DNA from: Halorubrum lacusprofundi ATCC 49239
GTDB lineage: Archaea; Halobacteriota; Halobacteria; Halobacteriales; Haloferacaceae
Assembly: GCF_000022205.1 (NCBI RefSeq)
Contig: NC_012029.1
Coordinates: 744,001-808,000, forward strand
Length of the DNA: 64,000 bases
Direction of reading: 5' to 3'
Position numbers and translations under genes: made by a program
Notes under the pieces: generated by a model
What the model saw: only the letters and a program-made list of their open reading frames with translations
Told to the model about the DNA's origin: nothing
Database searches by the model: none
Shown here: positions 50,210 to 58,172 of the stretch, one piece after another
How positions within the stretch are numbered: position 1 is the stretch's first letter
Layout of the letters: each line of letters starts with the position of its first letter

Positions 50210-50959
50210 TTAGTACGCCGCGTCCCACCGGGCCGGTTTGCGCCGGTTGCCGCAGTCACGACACTCCATCCGGTCCATCGTGTCGATGGCAATGTTCGTC
50301 CCCTCGCAGTTCCCGCAGAGGTAGCCGTAGCGCTGCGTCAGATCGTCGTCGGCGTACGCGACGTAAAAGGGAGCGCGGGAGCCCCGATCGCTCTCGTCGA
50401 AGGCGACGTAGACGGTCTCGCCGTCTTCCGTCTTGTAGGTACCTTCCGAGATACCGGTCAGCCGTCCGATCTGCTTCCGGTACTCTCGCTCGTCGAACGT
50501 CTCGTCGCCGATCTCCACCGAGCGCTCACCGTCGAGGTCGTACCCTTCGCGGTCGTAGAAGGCCGTTCCAGCCTCGTTGTCGACGAGGACGCGCGCCACC
50601 ATGCGGTCGACGTCGGCTGCGCGAAGCTCGGACTCCACGCGTTCCAAGAGCGAGGATCCGATCCCCGACTCACGGTGGTCCGGGTGAACGTGGAGCCAGT
50701 CGATCTCGCCGACACGCTCGCGCCGACCGACGACGTAGCTCTCGGCAAACCCGACGACGGTGTCGTCGACGACGGCGACCGGGAACACCGTATCGTCGTC
50801 ACCGATGTCTGCGCCGAGCTCGTCGGGGTCGTACCACTCGTCGACCGCCTCCGCCAGCAGTGTCTCGTCGACGGCGTGGCCGTAGGAAGCGATCAGCGAT
50901 TCGCGCGCGACCGTTCGGATCGCGTCGATGTCGTCGAGCGTTGCGGGTCGGAGTTCCAT
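50210..50959 (-). CDS. GNAT acetyltransferase with C-terminal zinc ribbon
   Basis: The N-terminal 150 residues are a GNAT fold with VGEIDWLHVHPDHRESGIGSSLLERVESEL (the acetyl-CoA loop, about 85-110) and DNEAGTAFYDREGYDLDGE. A central strand segment (VYVAFDESDRGSRAPFYVAYAD) links to a zinc ribbon (YLCGNCEGTNIAIDTMDRMECRDCGNRRKPARWDAAY). The tail adds CxxC pairs and basic residues, which suggests binding of nucleic acid or a protein substrate. The acetyl acceptor is not predictable. Confidence 0.8.
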   Translation of the reverse strand: MELRPATLDDIDAIRTVARESLIASYGHAVDETLLAEAVDEWYDPDELGADIGDDDTVFPVAVVDDTVVGFAESYVVGRRERVGEIDWLHVHPDHRESGIGSSLLERVESELRAADVDRMVARVLVDNEAGTAFYDREGYDLDGERSVEIGDETFDEREYRKQIGRLTGISEGTYKTEDGETVYVAFDESDRGSRAPFYVAYADDDLTQRYGYLCGNCEGTNIAIDTMDRMECRDCGNRRKPARWDAAY

Positions 50960-51076
50960 ACCGGTTCATCCACGTGCGGCTACAAAAAACACACAGGCGG
51001 AACGAGTCGCGGAGGAGAGAAGGACCGTGCCGAAAACGGAACCGGACGCGAGAGGGACGAGACGCCGGGGAGCGGT

Positions 51077-51352
51077 CTACGAGATGGAGTACGTCGCGGC
51101 GGCCATCAGAAGCATGGTGAGCGCGAGCGCAAGCGACATCACGTAGGTGAGCGAGCGGTTCTCCCACCGGAGGTGCTGGAAGTACGCGACGATGAGGAGG
51201 GTCTTGACCGTCGCGATCACCAGCGTACCCCCGAGTGCCTGAGCGTACGTGAAGTTGAGGAACTCGGCCTCGAAGAGAACGAAGTTGAGGGTCGCCGCGA
51301 CCAGGAGCGCGACGTATATCGCCGAGTACAGTTTGAGCGAGTCGGACGACAT
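51077..51352 (-). CDS. Cytochrome c oxidase subunit IV-like (CoxD)
   Basis: The 91-residue protein has three membrane helices and the subunit IV signature (TLVIATVKTLLIVAYFQHLRWENRSLTYV). Subunit IV of the prokaryotic type carries a K-x(5-7)-F-M/Q-H-L-pattern, seen here. It lies 2.7 kb from coxAC and on the other strand, so it is not in that operon. It probably stabilises the oxidase. Confidence 0.75.
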   Translation of the reverse strand: MSSDSLKLYSAIYVALLVAATLNFVLFEAEFLNFTYAQALGGTLVIATVKTLLIVAYFQHLRWENRSLTYVMSLALALTMLLMAAATYSIS

Positions 51353-51572
51353 TGCTTGACTACGCCTTCGTCCCTGTGCTTAAAGAATTAACCATCCGGG
51401 GGGCACGATCCCCCTCGGGTGAAGGGTACGCCACGACCATGCCTCGACCCGACTGACGCCGGCCGCGCGGGCTACCATCGACCGTACCGAGCGCGACGAC
51501 CGCGGATCCCGAAACGACTATCCGCGCGACGCACCCACCTCACACCGGTCGCAGACGCCGACCGATATTACC

Positions 51573-52091
51573 GTGGATCCGCTTGAACCGACGGACGACC
51601 TGCTCGAATCCCTGTACGTCGTCAACAAGGTCGCCAAGCAGTTCGCCGACGAGGCGACCACCGCCTACGAGCGCGGCGACCTCACCGAAAGCAACGTCCG
51701 GTCGGCCCGTAAGGACGCGCTGTACCGAACCAAGACGGCCGTCCTCACTCGCGTCGTCGCTCACGATCCGTCCCGCGTCTCCGGAGAGTACCACGCGATC
51801 AACGGCGACGTGTGGCTCTTTCTGTCCGTCGACGGGTGGAAGTTCCACCAGCCGGCGTACGCGATCGGCGACGAGCTCACGGACGCGATCGAAATTTCGA
51901 ACTCCCGCTCTGAGCCCCTCGACGCGCCGTACGTCCGCGATTCGACAGTCGAGCGCTCCGACCGCACCTTGGAGGAGTCGCTCTCGCGGCTGGCCGACGC
52001 CGGCGTCAACGCGAACGACCACCTCGCGTGTCCGACGGTCACGAGCGAGCACGACCGGATCGTCGACGTGCGGTGGTCGTTTCTCCCGTAG
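51573..52091 (+). CDS. Hypothetical haloarchaeal protein
   Basis: The 172-residue protein starts at GTG (MDPLEPTDDLLESLYVVNKVAK). The first 50 residues are helical, and then come strands (YHAINGDVWLFLSVDGWKFHQPAYAIGDEL) and a helical end (LEESLSRLADAGVNANDHL). It has no cysteine cluster and no membrane segment. I do not recognise the family, but similar open frames occur near halocyanin genes in my memory. The start codon is uncertain. Confidence 0.6.
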   Translation: MDPLEPTDDLLESLYVVNKVAKQFADEATTAYERGDLTESNVRSARKDALYRTKTAVLTRVVAHDPSRVSGEYHAINGDVWLFLSVDGWKFHQPAYAIGDELTDAIEISNSRSEPLDAPYVRDSTVERSDRTLEESLSRLADAGVNANDHLACPTVTSEHDRIVDVRWSFLP

Positions 52092-52188
52092 TCGTTGGGT
52101 TCGTGTATCGAGATCGCTATCGACACGGCTAGTCGCGTCGCCGTCGAGTCGGCGTCTGGTAAAAAGCGAACCGCAGTCGATGGCCGAG

Positions 52189-52809
52189 TTACGCCTCGAC
52201 GACCTGGATGGCGCCGAGCATCCCGACCGACTGGTGGGGCGTACAGTAGTAGAGCTGGATCCCGGTGTTGTCGAACGACTGTTCGAAGGTCGCCCCTTCC
52301 TCGCTCACCGCCTCGCCGCTGTCGAAGGAGGACGCGGAGTCCTCGGTGGAGACCACGTTGTGCGCGCCGCCCTGACCGGTCCACTCCCAGACGACGGTCG
52401 TGCCGGGGGTGATCCGGATCGCTGCCGGGTCGAAGGCGAGCCCGTCACCGCCGGCGCCGACCGCGACGGTGACCTCGTCCTGATCGGTGTAGTCCATGAT
52501 CTCCCCGTTGTACTCTCGGGCTTCGGTGAGGTACTCGTCGATCTCGCTCGGAACGTCGTCGGCCCCCGACCCGCCGGAATCGGTGCCGTCGGAGCCATCC
52601 GACCCGTCAGAACCGTCGGAGCCGTCAGAACCGTCGGAGCCGTCAGATCCGTCGGAGCCGTCGGATCCGTCCGTTTCGCCAGATTCATCGGTGTCGTCCG
52701 AGCCGTCGCCGCCGTCCCCGCCGCCGGAACAGCCGGCGAGCGTTCCGAGGGTCAGCACGGCTCCGGTTCCGGCGACGTACCGTCGCCTGGACAATCTATT
52801 AGACATCAT
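52189..52809 (-). CDS. Halocyanin (blue copper lipoprotein)
   Basis: The 206-residue protein has a Tat-type signal with lipobox (SRRRYVAGTGAVLTLGTLAGC). A flexible spacer of about 12 SDG repeats follows. The cupredoxin domain has a His in GGAHNVVS, then a Cys-His pair in YYCTPHQSVGM, and Met as the last ligand. Halocyanins carry electrons to terminal oxidase, and the coxB-coxAC genes lie nearby. A shorter MSNR start at 52806 is possible. Confidence 0.9.
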   Translation of the reverse strand: MMSNRLSRRRYVAGTGAVLTLGTLAGCSGGGDGGDGSDDTDESGETDGSDGSDGSDGSDGSDGSDGSDGSDGSDGTDSGGSGADDVPSEIDEYLTEAREYNGEIMDYTDQDEVTVAVGAGGDGLAFDPAAIRITPGTTVVWEWTGQGGAHNVVSTEDSASSFDSGEAVSEEGATFEQSFDNTGIQLYYCTPHQSVGMLGAIQVVEA

Positions 52810-52940
52810 CTCTTCTAGGGGTTCGAGCCTTACAAACCCCTTGACGAACCCCGTAATTCGGGAACTGCTTGTTGCGAATCGAACCAGCGGGACGGCCCGC
52901 CGTCGGCGGCTTTATTCGCGGTCGCCCCCGTGGTCGATCC

Positions 52941-53540
52941 ATGCGGGAGGACGAGCTGGCGACGTGCGTGGTCGACCACTACGCGGCCGTCTACGACGAC
53001 CCGGAGATCCGGTTGGAGGAGCCGTACGACGCGGAGGGGCGCCGCGGGGTCGTCGACGTGTATATCCGCCTTCACACGCCCGAGCGCGTCGATCATGTCA
53101 TCGAACTCAAAGGTGACGCCGCCGTGCGACGCGCGACCGGCGCCAACGAGATCCTCCGGCAGTACCGCCGGATGGAGCGGTACTTCCACGCCGACGCGAG
53201 CCACGCGCTCCGCCCGAAGCTTGGGCGCACCGAGCCGGGTGCGCGGTATCTGCTCTGTTTCGCGCCGACCCCGACCTGCGTCTACCACGTCGCGACCCAC
53301 CGGTCGCTGTACGGCTCCGTCGACGCGGCGGCGCGGGCCGGCGACGTGCCCGCAGTTCGGACGGTCGCGTTCCTCACCGGGCTCGACAGCGACCCCGCCG
53401 ACCTCGGGATGGTGTCGGTCAACGGGGCCGCGCCGTTCGGCTCCCCGAGGTTTTTAAAGGCTGTACCTGACGAGTCACGGCTGGCCGAGAGCCTTCGACG
53501 AGTCGACGACGACGTGATCGATCCTGACCGCGCGGAATAA
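52941..53540 (+). CDS. PD-(D/E)xK nuclease-like hypothetical protein
   Basis: The 199-residue protein has RRGVVDVYIRLHTPERVDHVIELKGDAA, in which D...ELK is the catalytic core of many PD-(D/E)xK nucleases. It is followed by a helix with GANEILRQYRRMERYF and strands (ARYLLCFAPTPTCVYHVATH). The C-terminal part is disordered and acidic. Homology is by pattern only; a role in DNA processing or defence is possible. It is divergent from halocyanin. Confidence 0.65.
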   Translation: MREDELATCVVDHYAAVYDDPEIRLEEPYDAEGRRGVVDVYIRLHTPERVDHVIELKGDAAVRRATGANEILRQYRRMERYFHADASHALRPKLGRTEPGARYLLCFAPTPTCVYHVATHRSLYGSVDAAARAGDVPAVRTVAFLTGLDSDPADLGMVSVNGAAPFGSPRFLKAVPDESRLAESLRRVDDDVIDPDRAE

Positions 53541-53610
53541 CCAACCCGGAACACGCGGAATAATGGCATCCCGGAGACGGAGACAACTGTTTATGGAAGT
53601 AACAAGGCTA

Positions 53611-53637
53611 AAACCTCGCCCTTCAGGGCGGGGAGGA
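53611..53637 (+). mobile_element. IS200/IS605-type right-end hairpin remnant
   Basis: The sequence cctcgcccttcagggcgggg (53614-53633) forms a stem CCTCGCCC/GGGCGGGG with a TTCA loop and is followed by agg atg tc. This is the end motif I recall from haloarchaeal IS200/IS605 (TnpB) elements, where it also ends the guide RNA. No tnpA or tnpB is near, so it is a solo end or a miniature derivative. It sits in a 194-bp gap. Confidence 0.55.
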
Positions 53638-53734
53638 TGTCAAAGGCGGCTACTGCTGTCGATGAAGAGCGGCTGCTACTTATCAAACAAGTCGAACCGA
53701 TCGCAAGGGAGGGGACGGTGACGCGTGCGTCCGC

Positions 53735-54088
53735 TCAGTACTCCTCGTACGCGAGGTTCATCATCCATTGCGAGAAGGCGTCCGCCTGCGCGTCGACTTC
53801 CTCCTCTCCGATGAACGGCGAGAGCATGTCGCCGGCCATGAGCAGCGAGAAGTCCAAGTCACGGGGCGCGGGTTCGAGGTAGTAGGTGTTGTGGCCGTCG
53901 TAGACGGTGTCCGAACGCTGGATGAGCCCGGACTCCTCTAACGCCTCCGCGATACGGCTCCCTTTCCGCGAGGAGACGTCGAGTTCCTTCCAGAAGTCGC
54001 TCTGGTGGATGCCACCGGTCTCGCGGATGAGTTCGAGGCCGGCGTGTTCGTCCTCCGAGAGGTCGGCCTCGAGTTCGGACACACTCAT
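53735..54088 (-). CDS. Helix-turn-helix transcription regulator
   Basis: The 117-residue protein has a clear winged helix: SEDEHAGLELIRETGGIHQSDFWKELDVSSRKGSRIAEALEESGLIQR (about 11-58), followed by a wing (SDTVYDGHNTYYLEPAPRDL). The C-terminus (LMAGDMLSPFIGEEEVDAQADAF) is acidic and helical. It resembles MarR/Lrp-type single-domain regulators of haloarchaea. Its target is not evident; the TANGO2-like gene just upstream on the same strand may be a partner. Confidence 0.8.
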   Translation of the reverse strand: MSVSELEADLSEDEHAGLELIRETGGIHQSDFWKELDVSSRKGSRIAEALEESGLIQRSDTVYDGHNTYYLEPAPRDLDFSLLMAGDMLSPFIGEEEVDAQADAFSQWMMNLAYEEY

Positions 54089-54144
54089 ACCGTATAGGGC
54101 GCTCGCGAGTCGCTTAAAACTGGCTTTCCGCTCCGTCGCCGTCG

Positions 54145-54978
54145 CTACGCCGATCCATCCGATCCGCCCAATCCGCTCGATCCGCCCGATCCGAACCCCG
54201 CCGGCAGCGGAACCGGCTCAGCGAGCGTTTCGCAGGGCGGGCCGTCGGCGTACGCGAACTCGGATGCCGGCTCGAAATCGGGAGCGGTCCGGATCCGCGT
54301 GAACGACCGCGTGCCGAAATCGTCGCCGTGGAGGCAGGCGCCGTACTCGTGATCTGCGAGCGTTTCGCTTGCGCGGTCGAGCCACTCCACGCCTGATTCG
54401 CCGGGTTTGGGAACCAGCGCGGCCGCAACCGCCCGCGCACTGTCGGCGCGTTCCGTACCGAACTCCCGTCGCCGGTCAGGGATCGCGAAGCGCTCGACGC
54501 CGTTGACCACGCCCCCAACGTTGCCGACCACGTGGACGCCAGGATCGAGGCGGGTGATAGCCAATCGACCGTCGTACGAGAGGAGGAACGCCGCGGCGTC
54601 GTCGGCAAGCACGAGATTGAAGCCGTCGTACGACCGAGTTTCGAGGTCGCGTTCGACCGTTCTGACGGCCGCCTCCGCGGAGTCGGCCTCCAGACAGTCG
54701 CGGACGAGCAGACCGCGGGACCGGTCGCTCTCGCGGTCGGCGTCGAGCCAGCGGTTCGTGACCGCGGCGACGACCCCCGACGCGGAGAGCCCGATCCACG
54801 TCCCGCCGGCCTCGGCGTCGCGGGGGGCGACGTAGCTACCGTCGTCGTCGCCGTCTCCGCGGCCGGCCTCGCGGAGTGCCGGGGGCTCGGACGGTCGGTT
54901 CAGCGCCTCGTCGCGGTTCGCGGCGATCGCGATCGGCGCGTCACCGAACGTCCGCCACGCGAGCGTGAGCGTACACAC
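54145..54978 (-). CDS. NRDE/TANGO2-family protein
   Basis: The 277-residue protein begins at GTG 54978 with Cys as the second residue (MCTLTLAWRTFGDAPIAIAANRDEALNRP), the NRDE signature. Further on are GGTWIGLSASGVVAAVTNRW and YDGFNLVLAD, which close the Ntn-hydrolase-like fold. The upstream open frame up to 56583 is antisense to gdh and is not part of this gene. The family is linked to lipid or heme handling in eukaryotes; the archaeal role is unknown. It is divergent from gdh. Confidence 0.85.
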   Translation of the reverse strand: MCTLTLAWRTFGDAPIAIAANRDEALNRPSEPPALREAGRGDGDDDGSYVAPRDAEAGGTWIGLSASGVVAAVTNRWLDADRESDRSRGLLVRDCLEADSAEAAVRTVERDLETRSYDGFNLVLADDAAAFLLSYDGRLAITRLDPGVHVVGNVGGVVNGVERFAIPDRRREFGTERADSARAVAAALVPKPGESGVEWLDRASETLADHEYGACLHGDDFGTRSFTRIRTAPDFEPASEFAYADGPPCETLAEPVPLPAGFGSGGSSGLGGSDGSA

Positions 54979-55044
54979 GGCGGTGATCCGGTGTGTGACG
55001 AGGAAAAACCCGCGGTCGGCTCTTGTCGATTCTTTACTCATAAT

Positions 55045-55058
55045 AAAAGAAATCTTTT
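55045..55058 (+). promoter_or_regulatory. Palindromic operator at the gdh promoter
   Basis: AAAAGA-AA-TCTTTT lies 26 nt before the gdh ATG and merges with the TATA position (taataaaag). This is the only strong palindrome in the divergent gap. Because gdh is followed by the regulator gfcR, it is a candidate GfcR or TrmB-type site. The assignment is inference. Confidence 0.5.
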
Positions 55059-55083
55059 GGTGACTGACTGCCAAGGCCACTGT

Positions 55084-56154
55084 ATGAATGCGATCGCCGT
55101 GTACGACGGGGCAGACGAACCGGTCGTCACAGAGAAGCCGCGACCGGAGCCAGCGCCCGGGGAGGCGCTGGTTCGAACCCTCCGGGTCGGCGTCGACGGG
55201 ACCGACCACGAGGTCATCTCCGGGAGCCACGGCGGCTCTCCCGAAGGCGAGGATCACCTCGTGTTGGGTCACGAGGCAGTCGGCGTGGTTGAAGAGCCGA
55301 CCGACACGCCGTTCGAGGTCGGAGATATTGTGGTACCGACGGTCAGGCGACCGCCCAACGGGGCGAACGAGTACTTCGCTCGCGGCGAGCCAGACATGGC
55401 GCCGGACGGGCAGTACCACGAGCGCGGCATCGTCGGGGCCCACGGATTCATGGCGGAGTACTTCACCAGTCCCGCGGAATTCCTCGTCGAGATCCCGCCG
55501 GCGCTGGCTGAGTGGGGGTTCCTCGTCGAACCCGTCTCTATCGCGGAGAAGGCGATCGAACACGCCTACGCCAGCCGGTCCGCGTTCCACTGGGAGCCGG
55601 AGTCGGCGTTGATTCTCGGAAACGGCTCGCTCGGGCTGCTGACGGTCGCGACTCTCGACGACGGGTTTGACCGGATCTACTGTCTCGGCCGCCGCGAGCG
55701 CCCGGACCCGACGATCGATATCATCGAGTCGCTCGACGCGACGTACGTCAACTCCAACGAGACGCCCGTCCCCTCGGTGCCGGCGGCCCACGAGCCGATG
55801 GACTTCGTCTTCGAGGCGACCGGCTACGCCCCGCACGCCTTCGAGACGATCGAGGCGCTCGCGCCGAACGGGGTGGGCGCGCTGCTCGGGGTCCCGGGCG
55901 ACTGGGAGTTCGAGATCGACGGCGGCCGACTCCACCGGGAGTTCGTCCTTCACAACAAGGCGCTCGTCGGCAGCGTCAACTCCGGCTACGAGCACTTCGA
56001 GGCCGCCGTCGACTCGCTGTCCCGCTTTTCCGAGACGTTCCTCGACGATCTCGTCACGGGCGTGCACGGGCTCGACGAGTTCGAGGCCGCGTTCGCGGAT
56101 GACGACACGACTATTAAAACGGCGGTCGAATTCGGTACATATGAAGAACGTTGA
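55084..56154 (+). CDS. gdh: Glucose 1-dehydrogenase (MDR family)
   Basis: The 356-residue protein matches haloarchaeal glucose dehydrogenase: MNAIAVYDGADEPVVTEKPRPEPAPG, VGVDGTDHEVISG (substrate loop), HLVLGHEAVGVVEEP (zinc His), PTVRRPPNGANEYFARGEPDM and GILGNG-like ALILGNGSLGLLTV for NADP. It starts the semi-phosphorylated Entner-Doudoroff pathway by oxidising glucose. Length is normal. Its last 14 nt overlap gfcR, so the two are co-expressed. Confidence 0.92.
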   Translation: MNAIAVYDGADEPVVTEKPRPEPAPGEALVRTLRVGVDGTDHEVISGSHGGSPEGEDHLVLGHEAVGVVEEPTDTPFEVGDIVVPTVRRPPNGANEYFARGEPDMAPDGQYHERGIVGAHGFMAEYFTSPAEFLVEIPPALAEWGFLVEPVSIAEKAIEHAYASRSAFHWEPESALILGNGSLGLLTVATLDDGFDRIYCLGRRERPDPTIDIIESLDATYVNSNETPVPSVPAAHEPMDFVFEATGYAPHAFETIEALAPNGVGALLGVPGDWEFEIDGGRLHREFVLHNKALVGSVNSGYEHFEAAVDSLSRFSETFLDDLVTGVHGLDEFEAAFADDDTTIKTAVEFGTYEER

Positions 56155-56776
56155 CGACCTGATAGACAGCGCGGCCGAGCTCGCGGAACACGGCCTCTCG
56201 AAGGGCGAAATCGCCGACGAGCTGAACGTCTCCCGAGAGACCGCAAGCTGGCTCGTTGAGCGTGCCGGCGGTAACCACACGGATACTGAGACTGCAGCGA
56301 CGACCTCCACCGCTGACATCCACGTCGACTGGTCGGCTCTGGGACGCGACTCGACGCGGCTCCGGTACGCGGCGAGCGCGATGGCTGACCTGCTGGCCAA
56401 ACAGGGCGAGGAGGTCGACCTAACGGTTGGTATCGAGAAGGCCGGCGCGCCGCTCGCGACCGCGGTCGCGAACCAACTCGACACGGATCTGGGAACGTAC
56501 GCGCCCGCGAAACACCAGTGGGACGAGGGCGACATCGACGAGCAGGGCGGCGGCTTCTCACGTAACTTCGCCGCCATTCGCAATCGCGACTGCTACGTCG
56601 TCGACGACATCATCACCTCGGGGACGACGATGCGCGAGTCGATCGACGCGATCCGCGAGCAGGGCGGTGAGCCCATCGCCTGCGTTGTGCTCGTCGACAA
56701 GCGGGGGTACGACGAGATCGACGGCGTCCCCGTGTACTCGCTCGTCGACGTGGTCCGCGTCGACCGCGAGGAGTAG
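56141..56776 (+). CDS. gfcR: PyrE-like transcription regulator GfcR
   Basis: The 211-residue protein joins an N-terminal HTH (LIDSAAELAEHGLSKGEIADELNVSRETASWLVERAGG) to a phosphoribosyltransferase-type domain. The PRPP-loop motif DCYVVDDIITSGTTMRESI (about 150) is intact. GfcR activates sugar-degradation and gluconeogenesis genes in Haloferax, where it also sits near metabolic genes (established knowledge). It overlaps gdh by 14 nt. A ligand such as a sugar-phosphate is likely. Confidence 0.9.
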   Translation: MKNVDDLIDSAAELAEHGLSKGEIADELNVSRETASWLVERAGGNHTDTETAATTSTADIHVDWSALGRDSTRLRYAASAMADLLAKQGEEVDLTVGIEKAGAPLATAVANQLDTDLGTYAPAKHQWDEGDIDEQGGGFSRNFAAIRNRDCYVVDDIITSGTTMRESIDAIREQGGEPIACVVLVDKRGYDEIDGVPVYSLVDVVRVDREE

Positions 56777-56796
56777 GTTATTCGCTGCGCCGTCGC

Positions 56797-56845
56797 GCCG
56801 TCGCGCTGTCGCGCTGTCGCGCTGCCACGCTGCCACACCGCCGCG
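56797..56845 (+). repeat. Short tandem repeats cgctgtcg / cgctgccac
   Basis: Just after gfcR the sequence runs cgtcgcgctgtcgcgctg and then two ctgccac units. Such 7-9 bp slippage repeats are common in haloarchaeal spacers. No function is indicated. Confidence 0.6.
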
Positions 56846-56914
56846 CCGGTCTCGTGTTGACCCACGTCGATTTCGTGCGGAACCCATTTGCATCGCGGGC
56901 GCGTATCGCTCTCT

Positions 56915-57259
56915 ATGACGTTCCAACCCGAGACCGACGCCGAGCCGGATGAGATCGTGGCCCGAGTCGAGGAGACGATCGCTGACAACGACGTGGTGCT
57001 CTTCATGAAGGGGAACCGCCTGATGCCGCAGTGCGGGTACTCGAAGCGCGCCGTCGAGCTGATCGGCCAGCACGTCGAGGAGTTCGAGACGGTCGACGTG
57101 CTGCCGGCGCTACCGCACTACCGCGAGGCGCTGGAGTCCCACAGCGGCTGGGAGACGATTCCCCAGACGTTCGTCAACGGGGAGTTCATCGGCGGGAGCG
57201 ACGTGCTGGCGGAACTCGACGAGCGCGGCGAGCTGGCCGCCGAGCTTGGCGCCGAGTAG
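56915..57259 (+). CDS. Monothiol glutaredoxin (Grx4/GrxD-like)
   Basis: The 114-residue protein has VVLFMKGNRLMPQCGYSKRAVELI, where CGYS is a single-Cys active site close to the CGFS signature. WETIPQTFVNGEFIGGSDVLAEL is the GSH/FeS-binding strand. Monothiol glutaredoxins handle Fe-S clusters. Haloarchaea lack glutathione, so it may use gamma-glutamylcysteine. It is preceded by a clear gap and a good ATG at 56915. Confidence 0.88.
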   Translation: MTFQPETDAEPDEIVARVEETIADNDVVLFMKGNRLMPQCGYSKRAVELIGQHVEEFETVDVLPALPHYREALESHSGWETIPQTFVNGEFIGGSDVLAELDERGELAAELGAE

Positions 57260-57474
57260 CGGGGACGCTCCGTCGTACGTCCTGACTACCGTCGGAATCC
57301 ATCGAAGCGGCGCTTGCGAGACGATCGACGCATTACCTTCCCGGTGCATTTCAATCCCGATCTTCGAAAGTCGAAGGGCAGGCGATATAAACCTACGGGC
57401 CCTAGGAAGGGTAGGTGCAGCAGTCGCCGCTGTCGCCGTTCCGATCGGTTCGACCCCATCTCACCCAACCAACA

Positions 57475-58044
57475 ATGACAGGCCGCGTGTTCAGACTTCA
57501 TTCGACGCTCGAACTGCCACTCGAAGACGTGGAGACGTACTTCGAAGAAGATCCCGACCTCCCGCCGGAGATCGACGACATCGACATCACGCGTCGAAAC
57601 AACACCCTCATCATCAAGGCCCTGTCCGACGACGAGAGCATCAGCAAGTACACACCGACCGCCCAGCTGAAGGCCTCGGTTACGGAGACGCGTGTGTGGG
57701 AGGAAGAGCCCCCGCGCGCCGGTGGCCCGCAGTGGATGGACGACGAGGAAGAGGAGATCCCCTCCGAGCTCGTCGAGTTCGCCTGCTTCAAGGGCGACCG
57801 CGAGACCGTCCTTCAAAACTCCGCGCTCCAGTACCCGATGTTCCTCGTGTTACGCAAGATTGCGACCCTCTCGGAGAAAGGGACGCTGACTGCGATCACC
57901 GAGGAAGACGGGGAGCTGGAAGCGACACGCATCGTCGAGGGCGAACCGCGTCCCGCAAGCATTGAGGTCGTCGAAAGCCCGCAGGGGGCCGGCGACGGCG
58001 ACGGTGGTGTCAACTGGCGCGACAACGAATTCATCTCCGACTAA
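57475..58044 (+). CDS. DUF7110-type haloarchaeal protein
   Basis: The 189-residue protein begins MTGRVFRLHSTLELPLEDVETYF, then has IDITRRNNTLIIKALSDDESISKYTPTAQLKASVTETRV and VEFACFKGDRETVLQNSALQYPMFLVLRKIATLSEKGTL. I know this as a conserved haloarchaeal family; DUF7110 is my recollection and should be checked. It may be a small RNA-binding or regulatory protein. The 215-bp upstream gap contains gcgatataaacc, a good TATA element. Confidence 0.75.
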   Translation: MTGRVFRLHSTLELPLEDVETYFEEDPDLPPEIDDIDITRRNNTLIIKALSDDESISKYTPTAQLKASVTETRVWEEEPPRAGGPQWMDDEEEEIPSELVEFACFKGDRETVLQNSALQYPMFLVLRKIATLSEKGTLTAITEEDGELEATRIVEGEPRPASIEVVESPQGAGDGDGGVNWRDNEFISD

Positions 58045-58172
58045 GCTCCGGTTCGGTCCAACCCTCCCCGTCCGGACGCTAACCGATTTCTTCCCGCGCT
58101 CCACCGTTCGCCCGCCGAGCGACGGCGTCGCGGACCGCCGACGCTTTAGGCGCTCCGAGCGTCCCCTCGTCA

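Noticed and set aside
53637-53882. Small frame right of the IS605-like hairpin, as a tnpB remnant
   Set aside because: No TnpB residues (zinc finger, RuvC motifs) can be read in it.
54979-56583. Long minus-strand extension upstream of the NRDE protein
   Set aside because: It is antisense to gdh and gfcR; the NRDE family starts with M/V-Cys, fixing the start at 54978.
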